From: Phyto melanocephala
Lineage: Eukaryota > Arthropoda > Insecta > Diptera > Rhinophoridae
Length of the DNA stretch: 64,000 nucleotides
Direction of reading: 5' to 3'
Assembly (NCBI GenBank): GCA_941918925.1
Contig: OW799236.1
Coordinates: 74,428,465 to 74,492,464, forward strand
Position numbers and translations under genes: made by a program. Position 1 is the first letter of the stretch; the number at the start of each line of letters is the position of its first letter. This document shows positions 11,532-24,914 of the stretch, piece by piece. A model generated the notes under the pieces. That model was not told the DNA's origin. It saw only the letters and a program-made list of their open reading frames with translations, and searched no databases.

Positions 11532-14217
11532 CCTGTCATAAAAGATATTTTAAATGTAAATATAATATTTTACGTGGTTGAATTGCACAGTGTTGGGCTA
11601 GTTCATAACTTTAGGATTTCTGTGTAGGGTACCTACAATGGCCACAAGCCTTGTAATATATTTGTTCGATTTCTTTCAACAACTGGATTTAGAATTTTAT
11701 ATAAAAATTACATACAAACGTGGAGCTTTCACAAGATCTCGTAACGTTTTATATTGTCATAACTTTCTAAGATTTCACAATAGTTGAGAAATATTGTTGA
11801 TTCTGTTTAGAAAAAAATTTCCCTAAAACAATATTTATGTATTTGGTTTGTTTAAACAGTACAACATTTTTCAGCTCGGTTTTTCCTATTCAATATCTAC
11901 AACTTTGCTTTAGACAAAAGTGTTAAAAATCCACCGTATACAAATCGCAAAAGTTGTTGGTGCAGGTCTCTGTTAATCTGATTTTTAGTGCCTCATGATA
12001 TATAGACGTTGTTTTTAAATTCTACAGCAAAATAATGCGGGCTGTCTCCCTGACGATGTTAATTCAGTTGATCGGTGCCAATCGCTATATCGGTATAGCG
12101 GTTGTTAGTGGATGCTACAACAGCTATATTTCTTCGTTTTGAACCAAATTCTATCTGGTTGTGAGCTTAAGCCTAAAAATGAGTACTCCCGTTAAACATT
12201 TTTCATAGTGCGACAAATTGCCAGCGGAAATATAAAAATACGATGCAAAGGAGTTGTGTTCTTTTTTCTTCTAAGTTATCCGGCAAAACTGGTTCTATCG
12301 AAGACGTATCGTTGAGTTTGTGAATAAAATAAGATTGTCAAATAAAATACCAAAAAGTTGTGAAAAAAATGTATTCTCTTATAAAACATTTTGGTTTTAC
12401 TTTTTAATTGAGTTGCAGCTTGCAAAAAGCTCACAACCGTAAATTAAGCCTGGAAGAAAATAGGGTATTGTGACTACTGAAAGATTCACTAGTAAAATAA
12501 ATAGTGGACCTATTAGTGTATCCGCATGGTTTACCCTTGTATGGCTATTTTCCATCAAAGGTTTCACACAGCAAACACAATCTTTATCATTTGCACACTT
12601 AACAAAATATCAACATCGGTAATAAAATCGATTGTTTTCTTACGAATTATTATGAACTTTGAAATCTGAGGGTATAAGTTTAGTCTACTTGCTGTTACCT
12701 AGCGATTAATTTAATTCTAGTCCGTATTAAGTTTTACAATATCTTAAGCTACAGATTGTACTGGATAGCTCAAATACAACGTACATGTATAATATACAGA
12801 AAGTGAAAATAGCGGTGGTCGAAGATTTAACCCTTAAGGTAGATAAACGTAGTGAAATTAAAAGGCTTCTTGAAATTAAATCAATGCTTCAAGATCGATG
12901 GTATCAAAAGCCTTCAAATAATGAAGAAGAATCGATAATTTTAAATTCTTTTCGTGCAGATATACAGCTATGATTTGGATGAATGCTTGATTGTTTATCA
13001 GACAGTAATTTTATTTTACATGATTTATGACATCACTCGAAAATGTATAATTTTTTTATTTCCAAACCTAGGTTTAGTAGAAGTACTATTGTATTTTTGA
13101 AAATTAAATTTTGCCCGATAAGGTACTAGTCATTATAAATATGTATTTGATAAAGTAAGAGTAGTGGCAGCAATGTCTTTCTAATTTTGGGTATGTATTA
13201 AAAAAAACTTCATATTGACGTAAAAAAGAGAACCGATAAATATCAAATGGCAAACTCTTACTGAATATATTGACAGCTCGATGGAATTGGGAACTGTGTC
13301 AGCATATAAAATTCTCAATTCTTATTTTGTGAAACTTTTGTACAGTAAAAAGTATGAATGCGGTTTAATAAATGTCAGCACCCACATCTAGTGACGTAAT
13401 ATGATATTGATTTTACCATAGGGTTGAGTTCCTCATAACCATCCTCCACTGTATGTCATGTTGTATAACTTATATTGTATAAGTACCCTACTAAAGAGCT
13501 TTAAATTTTAAACCCTTTTTTGGCTTCGTAGTTAAGGACGTTGAAGAAGCTAAAGAGATTATTAAGTTACTACTTTCGTTGGAAGCCCACCAAATTTTTT
13601 TTCGAATTATGTAAACAATGCAGACTTTATCTCCTTACAGTGTTGAATCCAAAGCGCTATAAAGTGTGCCATCTGTACTGCTTATTATTTCAGCAGTGGA
13701 AAAAAGGGGACTAATTAACTTCAATATATTTTTTTTTATATTTCTCCCTTACTTGTTGCTATCTTTTTCAGCAGTGCGAAAGAAGAAGGGATCATTAAGC
13801 ACTTTCTGGTAAGGATGAAATTAACACTTAAATAATTGCAAGAAATTACCTACGAAGTAAGACAACGAATATTAATATTGATGCTTCTAGAAGTGCTCTC
13901 GGAAGCAGGTAAGCACTAAGTAAGCTATTCCAGAAGCGATTTTTGGTAATGAAGATTTTTCGTGGGTGGCAACAGCACACAAAAACGTAAATAGTTGCTT
14001 GAAGTTCACTGGTCCGCCACCTGAGCAAGTATTAGTTATCAAACCAGCACAGCCACAGGTGTTGGTAACAGGTCTATATCCCATACTGACAATACAATAA
14101 GAACGGGAAATAAAGGTAAGGTGACATCATGTGATATGACGTGTCAAATCGTTTTATAACACAGTTTCACAGAACGAGAATTCGGTACCTTGACAAGTTT
14201 TTTAAGCTGCTTGTTAA
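11532..14217. other. Long interval, no gene identified
   Basis: Less repetitive than its neighbours, but no domain or credible multi-exon structure could be read. A 62-residue frame at 12785-12973 is listed separately. Overlapping minus frames at 13846-14084 have no recognisable features. Confidence 0.4.
12785..12973 (+). CDS. Unrecognised 62-residue open frame
   Basis: The frame is rich in charged residues (KVDKRSEIKRLLEIKSMLQD, then a Glu-rich NNEEES), which is less typical of random AT-rich frames that give mostly F, I, Y, N and K. It could be one exon of an undetected gene, a relic of a mobile element, or chance. No signal peptide, domain or membrane segment is visible, and no splice partner was established. 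Confidence 0.15.
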   Translation: MYNIQKVKIAVVEDLTLKVDKRSEIKRLLEIKSMLQDRWYQKPSNNEEESIILNSFRADIQL

Positions 14218-14219
14218 TA

Positions 14220-14762
14220 GCCTTTTTACACTTGCTCACATCTTTCATCTTTCATCAAATCAACAAGATGTTAACATCTTCCCATATGAATTGTACGTGT
14301 TTGTGTGTCAACATATCTCAACATCTTTTAAAGATGTTCCTAACTCATTTTGTTCCACTCAACATCTTTCGATTATTTTAGTGTCTTCACTAGAAAAAAC
14401 AAATATTGTTGCAAAAATTTACATGGCATCACTAGAAAAAAATTACAAATGCCAAAAAAAAAGAATACATACAACGAGTGGACTTGAAATATGTCGTATA
14501 AAATAAAATATCTTAATCATCCTCATTTTCTAACAAAATCTGCATGTTGTAATAATAATTGCTCTCCAAGGGCAATAATTAATACAATTAATACAGAATT
14601 TTTAAATCCATTTTTATTAATTTTTATTTGCGCAAACATGTAAAATAAATATTACGACAGATGAAAGATGAAGGATGAAAGATGTTGCAAATGTAAACAA
14701 GTTTTTTTCATTTTCAACATCTTCCACGCATTCCACTAAGATGTGAGCAAGTGTAAAAAGGC
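14220..14762. mobile_element. MITE with TA flanks and AACATCTT-rich ends
   Basis: Inverted ends of about 25 bases (GCCTTTTTACACTTGCTCAC and its complement) are nearly perfect and flanked by TA on both sides (14218-14219 and 14763-14764). The interior has many copies of AACATCTT or AAGATGTT, mostly near the two ends. A 121-residue frame beginning upstream of the element reads into it and is not considered real. The TA flank suggests Tc1/mariner-type mobilisation. Confidence 0.75.
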
Positions 14763-14764
14763 TA

Positions 14765-16430
14765 TAACGATACATCATACTTAAGTCAAGCCAGTACTTT
14801 AGATTAGAATTGTAGTAAAGACTTCGGGGAGGCTTTTAAAATCTGAAATAAATTCTGTAATTAATAATATGGGGTATAAAGATAAAACAAATTTTTACTC
14901 AGCTTTGAATCAAAATGAGCAAATGACTTAATTATTAATACCATAAGTTTCACCAAAACGAAACTAGTTGCATCAAATCTCTTTTCAGTCTAAAAACAAT
15001 AAATACCAAACAAAAGAGTAAACTTTATATCACTCCTGTTCTGTAACTTTTCTTGTTGCATAATAACTTAACAGCTGTCACATTTATGAAATCTGTAATA
15101 AACGCTATCCCAAACAGCCTTGAGTAATTTAAAATCTAGAAATATAATCCTCTAGCAACAATGACTAGTTGTGGCATACATGTAGTAGAAATGCTTAATA
15201 TGATGAGGACGATGATGATGACATGATAATGTGTTATTTGTCCATCCTTTACAGCTGTATCTTAAATGAAGTTTCAGTAAACATTAAGGTACGAGGAAGT
15301 TGGTTTATGTTGTGGGTGGTGCTGTTTTTTTGTGTAAAAGAGTTTGGGTAATGTGATGAAGTTTTATTATATGTTGGTTGCAACAACTACTGATGCTACT
15401 GCTAGAATCGTTTTTTCCAAAAACTAATTTATACAAATACACAGCTGGCAAGCGTCTACGTTTTGGTTAAAGCTCTTTATGTGTGGAATTTTATTTCATT
15501 TCATTTGTTTATTTCATTTTGTCTGTTTTAGTCGTTGTATTTGTAGTAAATTTTACTTTTGTTTTTGCATTTTGCGGTTGCTCTTCTTTTTTTTGTTTTC
15601 ATAGTATTCAAAATATTATTATCGCACATACATCTATATACACACATACATGCTTACACTCTGATGAAATATTATCCAACATCAACAACATACACGTATT
15701 TAAGACATAAGTATAGTATTATATGTGTTAAATTTTGCACTGTGGGGCAGAAATGCATCATTTATTTAAAAAATTTAAATAAATTTGTAATTAATCCTTA
15801 TGTGCTTAAGAATTATTTTTAAAATTTTGCATTCTGAAAAATATTCGATAAATCTCCAATTTATAGAAAGTTTCCACATAATTTCCATAAGTAGAAAACG
15901 TTTAACAGAAAAATTTTAAATTATATAAAATAAGTAAAACAAAACTTTTTATTCACTTTATATATAACATTATGATAATAGAACATTTAGGACTTCTTGT
16001 AAATAGATCAAATGTATGTAGAACGGCAAGAAATACAAAAATAAAAAACTTAAGATATTTTTTATTTATCTATTTATTTAATCAACGTTATGAACATGTA
16101 TCCTTACAGACTATTATATAAAATTGAATTCAAACATGTACATACAAAACGTTTAAATATTTAAAAACGATATTATATTACGTTCAATAACATTAACATT
16201 TACAGAAAAACCGATTAAATGATAAATTTCATTAAAATTCTCAAATAATTTTTTAAATGGATCGGCACAAGCATAATTTTTATATGAAAATAGAAGATAC
16301 AAAGATATTGTTACAGATTTATTTTTAAATAGCTTAATTTAATTTACATTATAATTTAGTTTATTTGTAGTCATTTAAGTTACTGTAATTTTGTTTGTAT
16401 TAGTTTATTTCGCTGGGTGTTCGAACATGA
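14765..16430. other. Interval without recognised gene
   Basis: AT-rich, with short CAACAACATACA and ACACACATACATGC-type simple runs around 15640-15690. Open frames at 15483-15822 are overlapping low-complexity frames and are not credited. Confidence 0.4.
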
Positions 16431-16432
16431 GT

Positions 16433-16854
16433 TGTTATTATGTGTAGCATACTCTTAGGCACTTTTATTATTACTGCATATTACTTAACATTAACATTAC
16501 GTCGTAATTTAAATTTAACGGTTTTCGAATGAATTAGTGTGTGCATACGAGAACTTTGTCGAATGTTACCGAACACCGCTGTGTTACTATAAATAGCCGA
16601 ACAACACAGCTAACATGATCAGTATAACAGTAGAGCTTGTTAAGTGTGTGTAACAGTGTTTCAGTGTTTATTAACAGTGTATAACAATAAGTAAAATAAG
16701 TAAAGCGACATAAAAGCAATATCTGAGTGTGTTTAAATAAATAAAGTGCTCTTAATTTTATAACGAATTTCAAGTGTTTTTGATTGCAATAAAATAACTC
16801 ACAGAGTATTTGAAGGAAACAAGCCAACATTTATAAAAGGTATAAACGTAACAA
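16433..16854 (+). mobile_element. Possible solo LTR
   Basis: A 422-bp segment starting TGTTATTATGTG and ending GGTATAAACGTAACA, with TGTTA/TAACA inverted ends. Inside are CTATAAATAGCCGAAC, which looks like a promoter TATA region, and AATAAA-type words (AATAAATAAAGTG). Related pieces occur at 35024-35290 (CTATATATAGTCGAAC) and 28010-28310 (GAAAGGTATAAATGTAACA). No primer-binding site, gag/pol or clear target duplication was seen, so LTR identity is inference. Confidence 0.45.
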
Positions 16855-16912
16855 TATAAATTACTGGGTTGCACGACGTGAAATATTAAAATTAATGTTG
16901 CTGAAAAGTAAA

Positions 16913-17131
16913 TCAGAAATAAAAGAAGACACTTAGCATAGATCTACGGCTTTTCAAAGTTGGCAATTTGATTATAGCTAGCCTGGTTTCGTATGGCGGT
17001 ATGTTTATAAGATAGCCTCCAAAAGATCTTTTTAGACAAAACAGTAGAAATTGCTTCTGCACAGATTCGATGCGATCAACATGGACGTTACATTTGGTGC
17101 GCAGAGCAACAGTCATATTTTTTTTTTCCAA
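16913..17131 (-). pseudogene. LINE (Jockey-like) reverse transcriptase C-terminal fragment
   Basis: The minus frame includes DRIESVQKQFLLFCLKR, then PPYETRLAIIKLPTLKSRRS, the conserved stretch downstream of the RT catalytic core in Jockey-type non-LTR retrotransposons. The fragment is about 70 residues and lacks the catalytic FADD region. A related fragment in the opposite orientation is at 48560-49165. Confidence 0.8.
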
Positions 17132-19262
17132 TAAAAATTTTTTCTTTTTATAAAATTTTTTTCATCGTCTAAATATTATTATCATATTTAAAACTTTTTT
17201 ATTAAAAATCAAGATATATTTTTATATATTTTTTTAACCGAAAAATTATATTTTTTATTTCTCACACATATGTGAAGAAACTTTTGAGAGAAGAAGGCAA
17301 AATACAATACAAAATAGAGCGAAAAATAATCAGCTGCTTTTTATATCCTTCACAGAGAGTGTAAGAGTATATCGTCGTATGATTCAATAAAAGCCTTAGT
17401 TACAATGAAAAAATTTTACAGTAGAAGCAACAAACTCTATAGTATGAAAAATTAAAAACAATTGGTCAAAATTTATTCAGTTTAAGCAAAATTTGTATGA
17501 ATGATTTAATATTTACAGAAAAATGTCCAGTTTTTTTATTATCTGCAGATATATGAAACTAGCGGCTTTAAGGATTTGTCTTTTCTGAAACCATAAAGGT
17601 CGTACGTCGGTTTAAAAATGGCTTGGTTTCTTAAGGAAAAGTTTTCGTATATTTCTCATTTGTTAAATGAATTGTATAGTTTTAAATTACATTTTATATT
17701 TACTAAAAAGTATGAAAAGTAATCAACAAACAAAAATAAAATAAGAGGAAATTTTTATTGTAACAGGATAATTTTATAAACACGCATGTAAAGCACACTT
17801 TATACTGGTTTAGGAATAGTGCAAATATCATCAAAATGTATGAAGAAAACATGGTCGATTTGAAATTGTCCTAGGGCTGGACCATATAACCCAGCTTTGC
17901 AGGACATATGAGTAGTCTCAAAACTATTTACTGTCACTATTCGATGACGTATTAAAACGAAAATTTTATAAAAATACTAATACAATCGTGAAGACATGAA
18001 AACTTGTCGCTTAACTACAAACTCTTGTTTGATAATGGCATGGTTCCTTATTGCATACATAGGGCCATATTGTAACTAAGCAGTCTATTTCGGTTGCAAT
18101 GCACGACGTAGTGCAAATTTATCTGCAAGGATATTACCAATTTTCATGGGGTAAATAATAATAAATAAATAAATAATAACACTCTTTTGGTATGAATACT
18201 TTGAATCATCTATATCTATATATCTATACTTTATTTTAGAAAAAATTTTGGTTTCTTATTTTTTATCGAAAGGGTGTTATCAGTGTTGGCATTGCACTCC
18301 TACTACACCATGTAAGTGAAAAGGACATGCAAACATTCGCAATAAATTTTTGGTTAAAAAAATATTTTACTATTTTACGTATCGTAAAAAATTACAAATA
18401 TTAAAATTAGTTTTTTAATTAAATATTTTTTATATATCACATTGTGCAAGTTGTCTCTACGTTGGTTTCAAATTCATGTAATCTTGTGGTTTGTATTATT
18501 TACGTTTATTTTTTGTTTGTAATGTTTTTAAAATGTTTGTATATTTGGACAGGTTTTTACTGTAACCAAGGATTTTAATCTATTTTCAGTAAACAAACAA
18601 ATATACTACTTTGTTGTAACGAAAAATCTTTTTTTCTGATGTATATACAGCACCAAAAGCTTTCTCACTGCAAGAAATACGGACAAACTTGACAGATTTA
18701 TAAACGGTATTTAAAAAAGATATATATTTATATTTACATCCAAAAACTTATACATTTTGCGAGGCAATCAACTGAATACATGTGTGCATATCCTCTTTTG
18801 TGCCTTCAATAAATAAGTTTTATACAATTTCGTGCCTTAATGTTTTTGTTATTTGCTCATTGCAAATTTGTTGTAATTGATTTTAAGTTTAAATGCGATT
18901 CTATATCGCAGTTATATTTTTAATATAAAACATCTAAAAGAATCGGCTGTAGTTTTAAATAAAATTGGCAAGATTACGTGTGTAAACTCTTTAAAGATTT
19001 TATAATAAATTACGCTCTTAGGCCTATCAAACAGGTATATTCTGATTTAAAAAATATTTTTTTTAAAGTAGAGCGAATTGTTTAAAAAAACAGAGATCAA
19101 ATACGTCGAATTATTAACAACGGAAAGTGTTGATGCTGTAAATACTTTGTAAATGGATTATTAATCTGCATGATGGATTCCAAGTGCATCGGCCGTTGTC
19201 ACACAAGATGGCAGTACTGCTAAATTTCTTAGATAAAAAAACATACGAAGCTTGTTTAAACA
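17132..19262. other. AT-rich interval, nothing recognised
   Basis: No supported gene. A run of TAAATAATAATAAATAAATA at about 18152-18178 looks like the tail of an old LINE or SINE insertion, but no element body could be recognised upstream of it. Confidence 0.35.
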
Positions 19263-19458
19263 AATAAGACTACTAAATATATATATTCGACTTAAATACC
19301 CACCAACAATTTTGTGTAGTTATTTTGTACCACAAAATTTATTGTTTTGTTTACAACTCTAATCACAATAGAATAATCTCTTAAATATGTATTAATTTAA
19401 TTGTTTAAGTTCGATTTGCCATTAAATTATTTTCTTACAATATCAAAATGGTACCTAA

Positions 19459-20248
19459 CCCTACAAGAACAGTGACGGTCATTTGACCGGTTATATGACT
19501 GGTATTAGTGACTGATATATCGGTTACAGTTTCTATTAGTTTCTTAAGGGCAATGTGAAAAAAATGACTGAAACTTTTGTGTACATGTGATTTTGCGTCT
19601 TTCTCTTTCTTATCAGTTCTGTCGACTGCAAAACATATATCTGGACTACTTACACTACAGCTGTTTCAAATCAAATATAATATAAATAGTAGTCACACTT
19701 AACGTATTGATCGGTCAAAGCTAACCAGGTATATATTTTACTCGTACAATAAAACAAAATTTATTATCTTTTATATTATTTATTATTATATATTTCATTA
19801 CATTTAATTTATTATTACCATTAATACGTGATGTCACTGCTTCCTGGATGGGCTCAATTTAATCCTTTTCCATGGTATTAGCGTCATTGGTATTATGGCT
19901 GGAATTGTTAAAAATAAAAATTATGAGAATATGCAAAGGCATATACATATTTATGTTTGGCTGCTACCTTTCGTACTTACCTTTTATTTCTTGAGTATTT
20001 TATAAAAAACCTCGTCGAAAGAACTGCAAATTTTTTAATAAAAATTACTTTTTGGTACACTGAATTAAAAATTTTTCACAATAATTTTCCAATTTTAAAC
20101 GTCAAAAAATCAACATACATACATTATTTGTCTCACTCTTGCATACGCATTATTTTTCCTGTCGCAGGAATTATATATTAAATTGCTACAATAGTGTTAG
20201 TACAAACATTTTGTATGTGTTAGTTTCAGTCATTCATTTCTTGTAGGG
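19459..20248. mobile_element. Inverted-repeat element with TAA target duplication
   Basis: Ends CCCTACAAGAAC and, inverted, CCCTACAAGAAATG are flanked by TAA at 19456-19458 and 20249-20251. A 3-bp TAA duplication is typical of PIF/Harbinger elements, but there is no transposase and the family is uncertain. It contains an unsupported 74-residue frame. Confidence 0.6.
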
Positions 20249-20269
20249 TAATATACCAATTTAAGAGAT

Positions 20270-20303
20270 TGAGAGAGATTGAGAGAGAGAGAGAGAGAGA
20301 GAG
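20270..20303. repeat. (GA)n microsatellite
   Basis: A GA run inside the decayed DINE-type element, immediately before its GGTGGGCG block. Confidence 0.9.
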
Positions 20304-20439
20304 GTGGGCGTTAAAGTAGAAGTGTCACCTTTATTTTCCGTTGTTCCGATAATATTGACTAGCTGCTATATATGCGAAATTTCAGCATCGTATATCTAAA
20401 TTTATAAGTTTTGTGACGTTTAAAATTTTAAATATACTA

Positions 20440-20876
20440 TCCCAGCAAAATCTTTACTTACCTAGTAAGTTAGCAAGTAATATTGGAGATACACATAAAC
20501 TAGTTACTTTTCGACCGAATAACTACTTATTTTTGTTTGAGTTGTCCCAGAAATCATAACCCTCGCTTACAAATGAACTTACAGAAAGCAATAAAATAAG
20601 TAGTTACTAAAAAAGCTGAATTATAGCTGGATATTTTTATACTGTTGCAATGCAAAAAAATATAAAAATTATAATATTGGGCACATTAGAATATTTATGA
20701 AGTTAATTTAAAGTTCGCTGTTTAAAAAAATATATAAAAAGTATTTACGAAGGTCATAACCAATAGGCCATTACTCTGTACTTTAAAATAATGATGTTGG
20801 TAACGACCCCTCATTATTATGTAATATATGAAGTAATGACAACCTATTACACAATTTCAAAAAGATTTCGCTGGGA
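20440..20876. mobile_element. ATCCCAGC-ended inverted-repeat element
   Basis: Ends are ATCCCAGCAAAATCTTT and, inverted, ATCCCAGCGAAATCTTT, 16 of 17 bases identical. There is no coding capacity and no clear target duplication. The larger composite at 46809-49351 has the same ATCCCAGCAAAA ends, so the two belong to one terminal-repeat family. Confidence 0.65.
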
Positions 20877-21225
20877 TCGTACGTTTAACAATTTTTGGTG
20901 AAACTAAAAATTTTTTATTTAATAAATGTACTTGTTAAATTTTGTCACATAATTGCCTTAGTCGCAATCATATTTTATTCGATATTCGAAACACGTTTTT
21001 TTATGATCTTCTATAAAGAGATGTTACTCTCTATTTCCTTCTATTTGACCAATTTTATCCATTTTTGATACCTAATATTTTTTGGCGAAATTTCGTCTCC
21101 CTAGATTTTTCTGCTCAATGGACGGACATAGCTAGATCGTCCTAAAACGAAACTAATATTCAGAAAATTAATATTTTAATTGGTCCAAAATAAATAAATC
21201 ATTTTTTTTTGTGGTTAGTGTAAAA

Positions 21226-22650
21226 AAACAACCTGAAGTTTAGTTTCTCAGCCAATTTTTTTTGTCAAAATTCAATCATATATATAGGGGTTTCTGAAAA
21301 ACCTGATCTAATACCCGCCATTTATTACAGATATTATATAACTGGAACCAAAAAAAAGTTTAGACAGTGGATTGGTCAATGAATTTTTGTCATATCGTAT
21401 ATTTAAGTCAGTTTTTGTCATAACTTAGGCTTTTATGGGTGGAAAAATTTCCAAGTCCATTTCTACACCTTTACGTCCACTTTTTTAATTTATCTAAAAT
21501 CGGTGAACGGCTTTATCTTTTTGTCGTTTTTGCTTTTAAATTATCTATTAATGTCAAGAATAATTTTTACTGAAATTTTTTACAAAACCAATTTTCAAAT
21601 TTTGTATGTTTTACTTTAATCTGATTTGACTTATTTCAACCAATAATCGGTACGATCGGGCCAAGGAAAGTGACACACTCCATACAAGAACTCATGATAA
21701 GAATTATTTCAGGAACATTCAATTTCAGAATTTTTAATTGGTATTAGAGATTTTAATAAAAATTTTACAAAAACATTAGGGGTCGTTTCTTGATCGGGAA
21801 GATAATTTTTTTAGATACTCATAACTGATACTGTTTTATCTGTGTGTGGTGTCAATGATGCATATACATATATACATACATATATCTGTGTAATTTTATC
21901 ATTCCGTTTCTTATTTCTACAATATTTATTTCGGACTTCATAAACTTTGTTTGTCCGTTTTTAATAGAAATCTATTTTTAGAAGACCATACATGTTGCGC
22001 AGAACTACAATCATTAGGAAATATTGACAAATAAAGAGTTATTTAAAACCAGTTCAACGGCTATAAACAAATCAACTCGTTTTACCATGATTTAAAAGTA
22101 TTTTAAAATCTTTTTTTTAATTGGGTTTAAGAAGATTTTTTAAAATACAACCTTGTTTTCGGTGTACTTAATTCAGTGCTACCAAGTTTAAAGAAATTAA
22201 AATTACTAATAATGTTAGATAGCGCTCGATAAAAAATATAAATGATATACAGTGTGTCAACTAAATACTTTAACGAAAATGTTAAAAAGTACTGCAAGAA
22301 ATACACTGGTTTTTACCAGAATTTGATTTTATTTCAAATAAACTTTTTAGACAAACTGTGAGTTAAAACCTGATTAATTCAAACTTGTAGTGTGAACGCA
22401 AAATCAGCTATAAGTAGTTTTAATGTTAAAATCAGTGTTTTTCCCACTATATTGGGATCAAAAAACGTCTTTTCTGGTAGAATCGAGGAAATCATAAGCA
22501 AATTCAAAGTCCAAGATTTCGGTAGATATAAAACATCATTAATTATGAAATCTGGGTAACGTCACTATTGAAATTTTAAAATTATTATGTTCATGATGGT
22601 GAATGGTATAAGTAAATCACTTTGCCGTGTTTATATTGCGTTTATTTATA
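21226..22650. other. Interval without recognised gene
   Basis: AT-rich. Around 21900-21960 there is a weak echo of the DINE-type tail (CATTCCGTTTCTTATTTCTAC, CTTCATAAACTTTG). No gene is supported. Confidence 0.35.
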
Positions 22651-22990
22651 CTAGCTTAACCCGGCCAGCGTTGCAGGACTGAACAAAGTTTTTAAACTAA
22701 TTTCATTAGAAGATATTTTTATTGTTGTTGGTGTAATTTTTTTATATTGTTCTTTTTGTCATATTTGTACATGCATTTATTTCTTACCAAACTGTCAACC
22801 TTTAAATACTGTAAAATCGTTTTTCTTATTTTTTTTTTCGACTTGAGATATGAACTCGCTCTAACAAGTACTCTATATATTTACCCAGGTACCTCCAAAC
22901 CAAATTTAAATAAAAATTCGTCGAGTAGTGTTTCAGCCTATTGATTTCTGGGAAACAGAAAGAAATTCTAATAAAAAGTAGTGCTTTGTA
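22651..22990 (-). mobile_element. Helitron 3' end and remnant
   Basis: Read on the minus strand the sequence ends GCTGGCCGGGTTAAGCTAG followed by T, close to the end of the Helitron at 5304-6191. Further in, ACCCAGGTACCTCCAAACC followed by AAATTCGTCGAGTAGTG resembles a stretch common in insect Helitrons. The 5' end was not found, so the left limit of the element body is approximate. Confidence 0.6.
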
Positions 22991-24914
22991 TTGTAGATCG
23001 TTGAGTACACACTCCACCATCAACAACAAATATGTTCAAACACACTTGTTTACAACCGGATTAGGAGTATAAATATCGATTAACCTTATGAATTGATCAT
23101 GTATGTTTAGCATTTTACAACTTTATTACTTTTTGCTTTGCTTTTGTTTCTTTTATTTTCAGCCTTCCTAGTTGCAATATTCATAACCTAATGACTACTA
23201 TTTATCATCAATGAATAGCTTTGTTTATTCATAATACTTTTTTCTCGCTACTTCACATTATACATTTTTCTCCTATTTCAAATTTAAATTTATTTACAGT
23301 CTGCAAAAAGTCTGCTAGATATTTATGGCAGTTAAATAACTGGTTGCATTATCTGAAACTTTATTAACGCTCTGTAGTAAACACCATTCAAGTGCAATAA
23401 ACATTTGGAAATAAACTACCATTAATCTCAAACTAAACTGTTGTAAGACATGATTAAAAACATGATATAAAACACTGATTATGGTGAGTAGGGATAAAGA
23501 CAATAAAGGGCTTGTATTGTAGAAAGTGCGGGATCAAAAAAATAATTGTGTTAAAGCTATTGCATATCAAGGCAATTAAAATTTAGAAATTTTTTTTAGT
23601 GCACTTTGTTATGCAGTACTTCATGAACGAATAAATTACCCAGGAGTGCAGATTTTTTAACGATAAAATTTGATTTAGACTATCAACAGTAATAGGAAAA
23701 GAAAAAATTCAAATGAAAGCGAGCTGTAATGATTTACACTACATTTAAGTCTGTCTGAAAACATGGTCACCAAAGCACTCATAACATTTAGGGTTGTGTT
23801 TTATGTCCTTCCATTTGCATGTATGGATACTTTTTGCATTAAGTATTAATTGCGATAGTGTGAGTCAATGTGAGTACCCACATATATACAGTTAAGGACT
23901 TTGTGTCCTGTGTTTCAATGACCATTTAAAGATTTCATTTATGAGTAATGATTAATTGGAAAATGTGGTTTTATTTCTATATGAAAATTCTATTGCTATT
24001 GAATTGGTTTATTGCTTTTTGTATGTGTGTGTATAAATCAGGCATGAGTATGTAATTAGAAAAAATGTTGTAGCATACATTTCGGCTGCTAAAGTAAAAT
24101 TATACTAATCCCTAGTGTTTTTTCAGGCATATAAACATATTCGTGCATATTTCATTTCTAGCACACACCCATACACACGACTTGATTTTAAATACATTTT
24201 TGCTTATTTAAGCATTTATTCTCATTTAACAATAACGACTTAATTAAAAACTTAATAGTACTTGTTCATACAAATATTTTACTCAACAGCTTTTTTCTTC
24301 CACATTTTTCATACATATTTAGAAAAGAAATTTTTGTTCTTGCAACCACATATAGTGAAAACTTTGTAGACATTTTTTGTAACAAAAGAGAGAGAGAGAA
24401 AAAAACTTCATTACTCTACTTCATTTTTACGTTGATGAGAGCTCCCTAATGTAGGCAATACATTATTGCATTTGCCAAGAACTTTAGATATGTGTTTATA
24501 TGAATGTGGCACAGAAAAACTTAAAATAAAAAAACAGAATTAAATAAAAAAAGTTTTTAATCATTGTTGAATTTTGTTTGAAAATAGGGAAACTGGAAGG
24601 ATGTGACAAATGGTGTGAGGCTATGCGAAATACGTTGAGCTACATTGCACTAGTTGGTCGGTGGCTGAAATAAATGATAAAGACTTCAAAGGCTTTTATC
24701 ACTAAAGCTTAAGATTATATCTATAGTATGTATAAATATACTTTGTACGCTTACAAACCTTTGATGCAATGAAGCTCATTTGAATATGGCTAAGATATAA
24801 CCACAGACATAGATTAGATTAAATTGACTAGAGTTAAAATCAAATTTTAACAATAAAAAATAAAATTATAGTTTTACTAAAAACAAACTACATTATTTTG
24901 AAAAATAAATATCT
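22991..24914. other. AT-rich interval, nothing recognised
   Basis: No credible coding region, RNA gene or element ends. Confidence 0.4.

Larger units (their letters stand above)
19263..21225 (+). mobile_element. Decayed DINE-type subfamily B element with two insertions
   Basis: The start (TATATTCGACTTAAATACCCACC, CAATTTTGTGTAG) and later blocks (GGTGGGCGTTAAAGTAGAAG, GACGGACATAGCTAGATCG at about 21120) line up in order with the element at 1444-3308. The hairpin has decayed. Two MITE-like elements are inserted, at 19459-20248 and 20440-20876. Confidence 0.6.

Noticed and set aside
14141..14506. 121-residue plus-strand frame
   Set aside because: It crosses the left boundary of a MITE and has no recognisable features.
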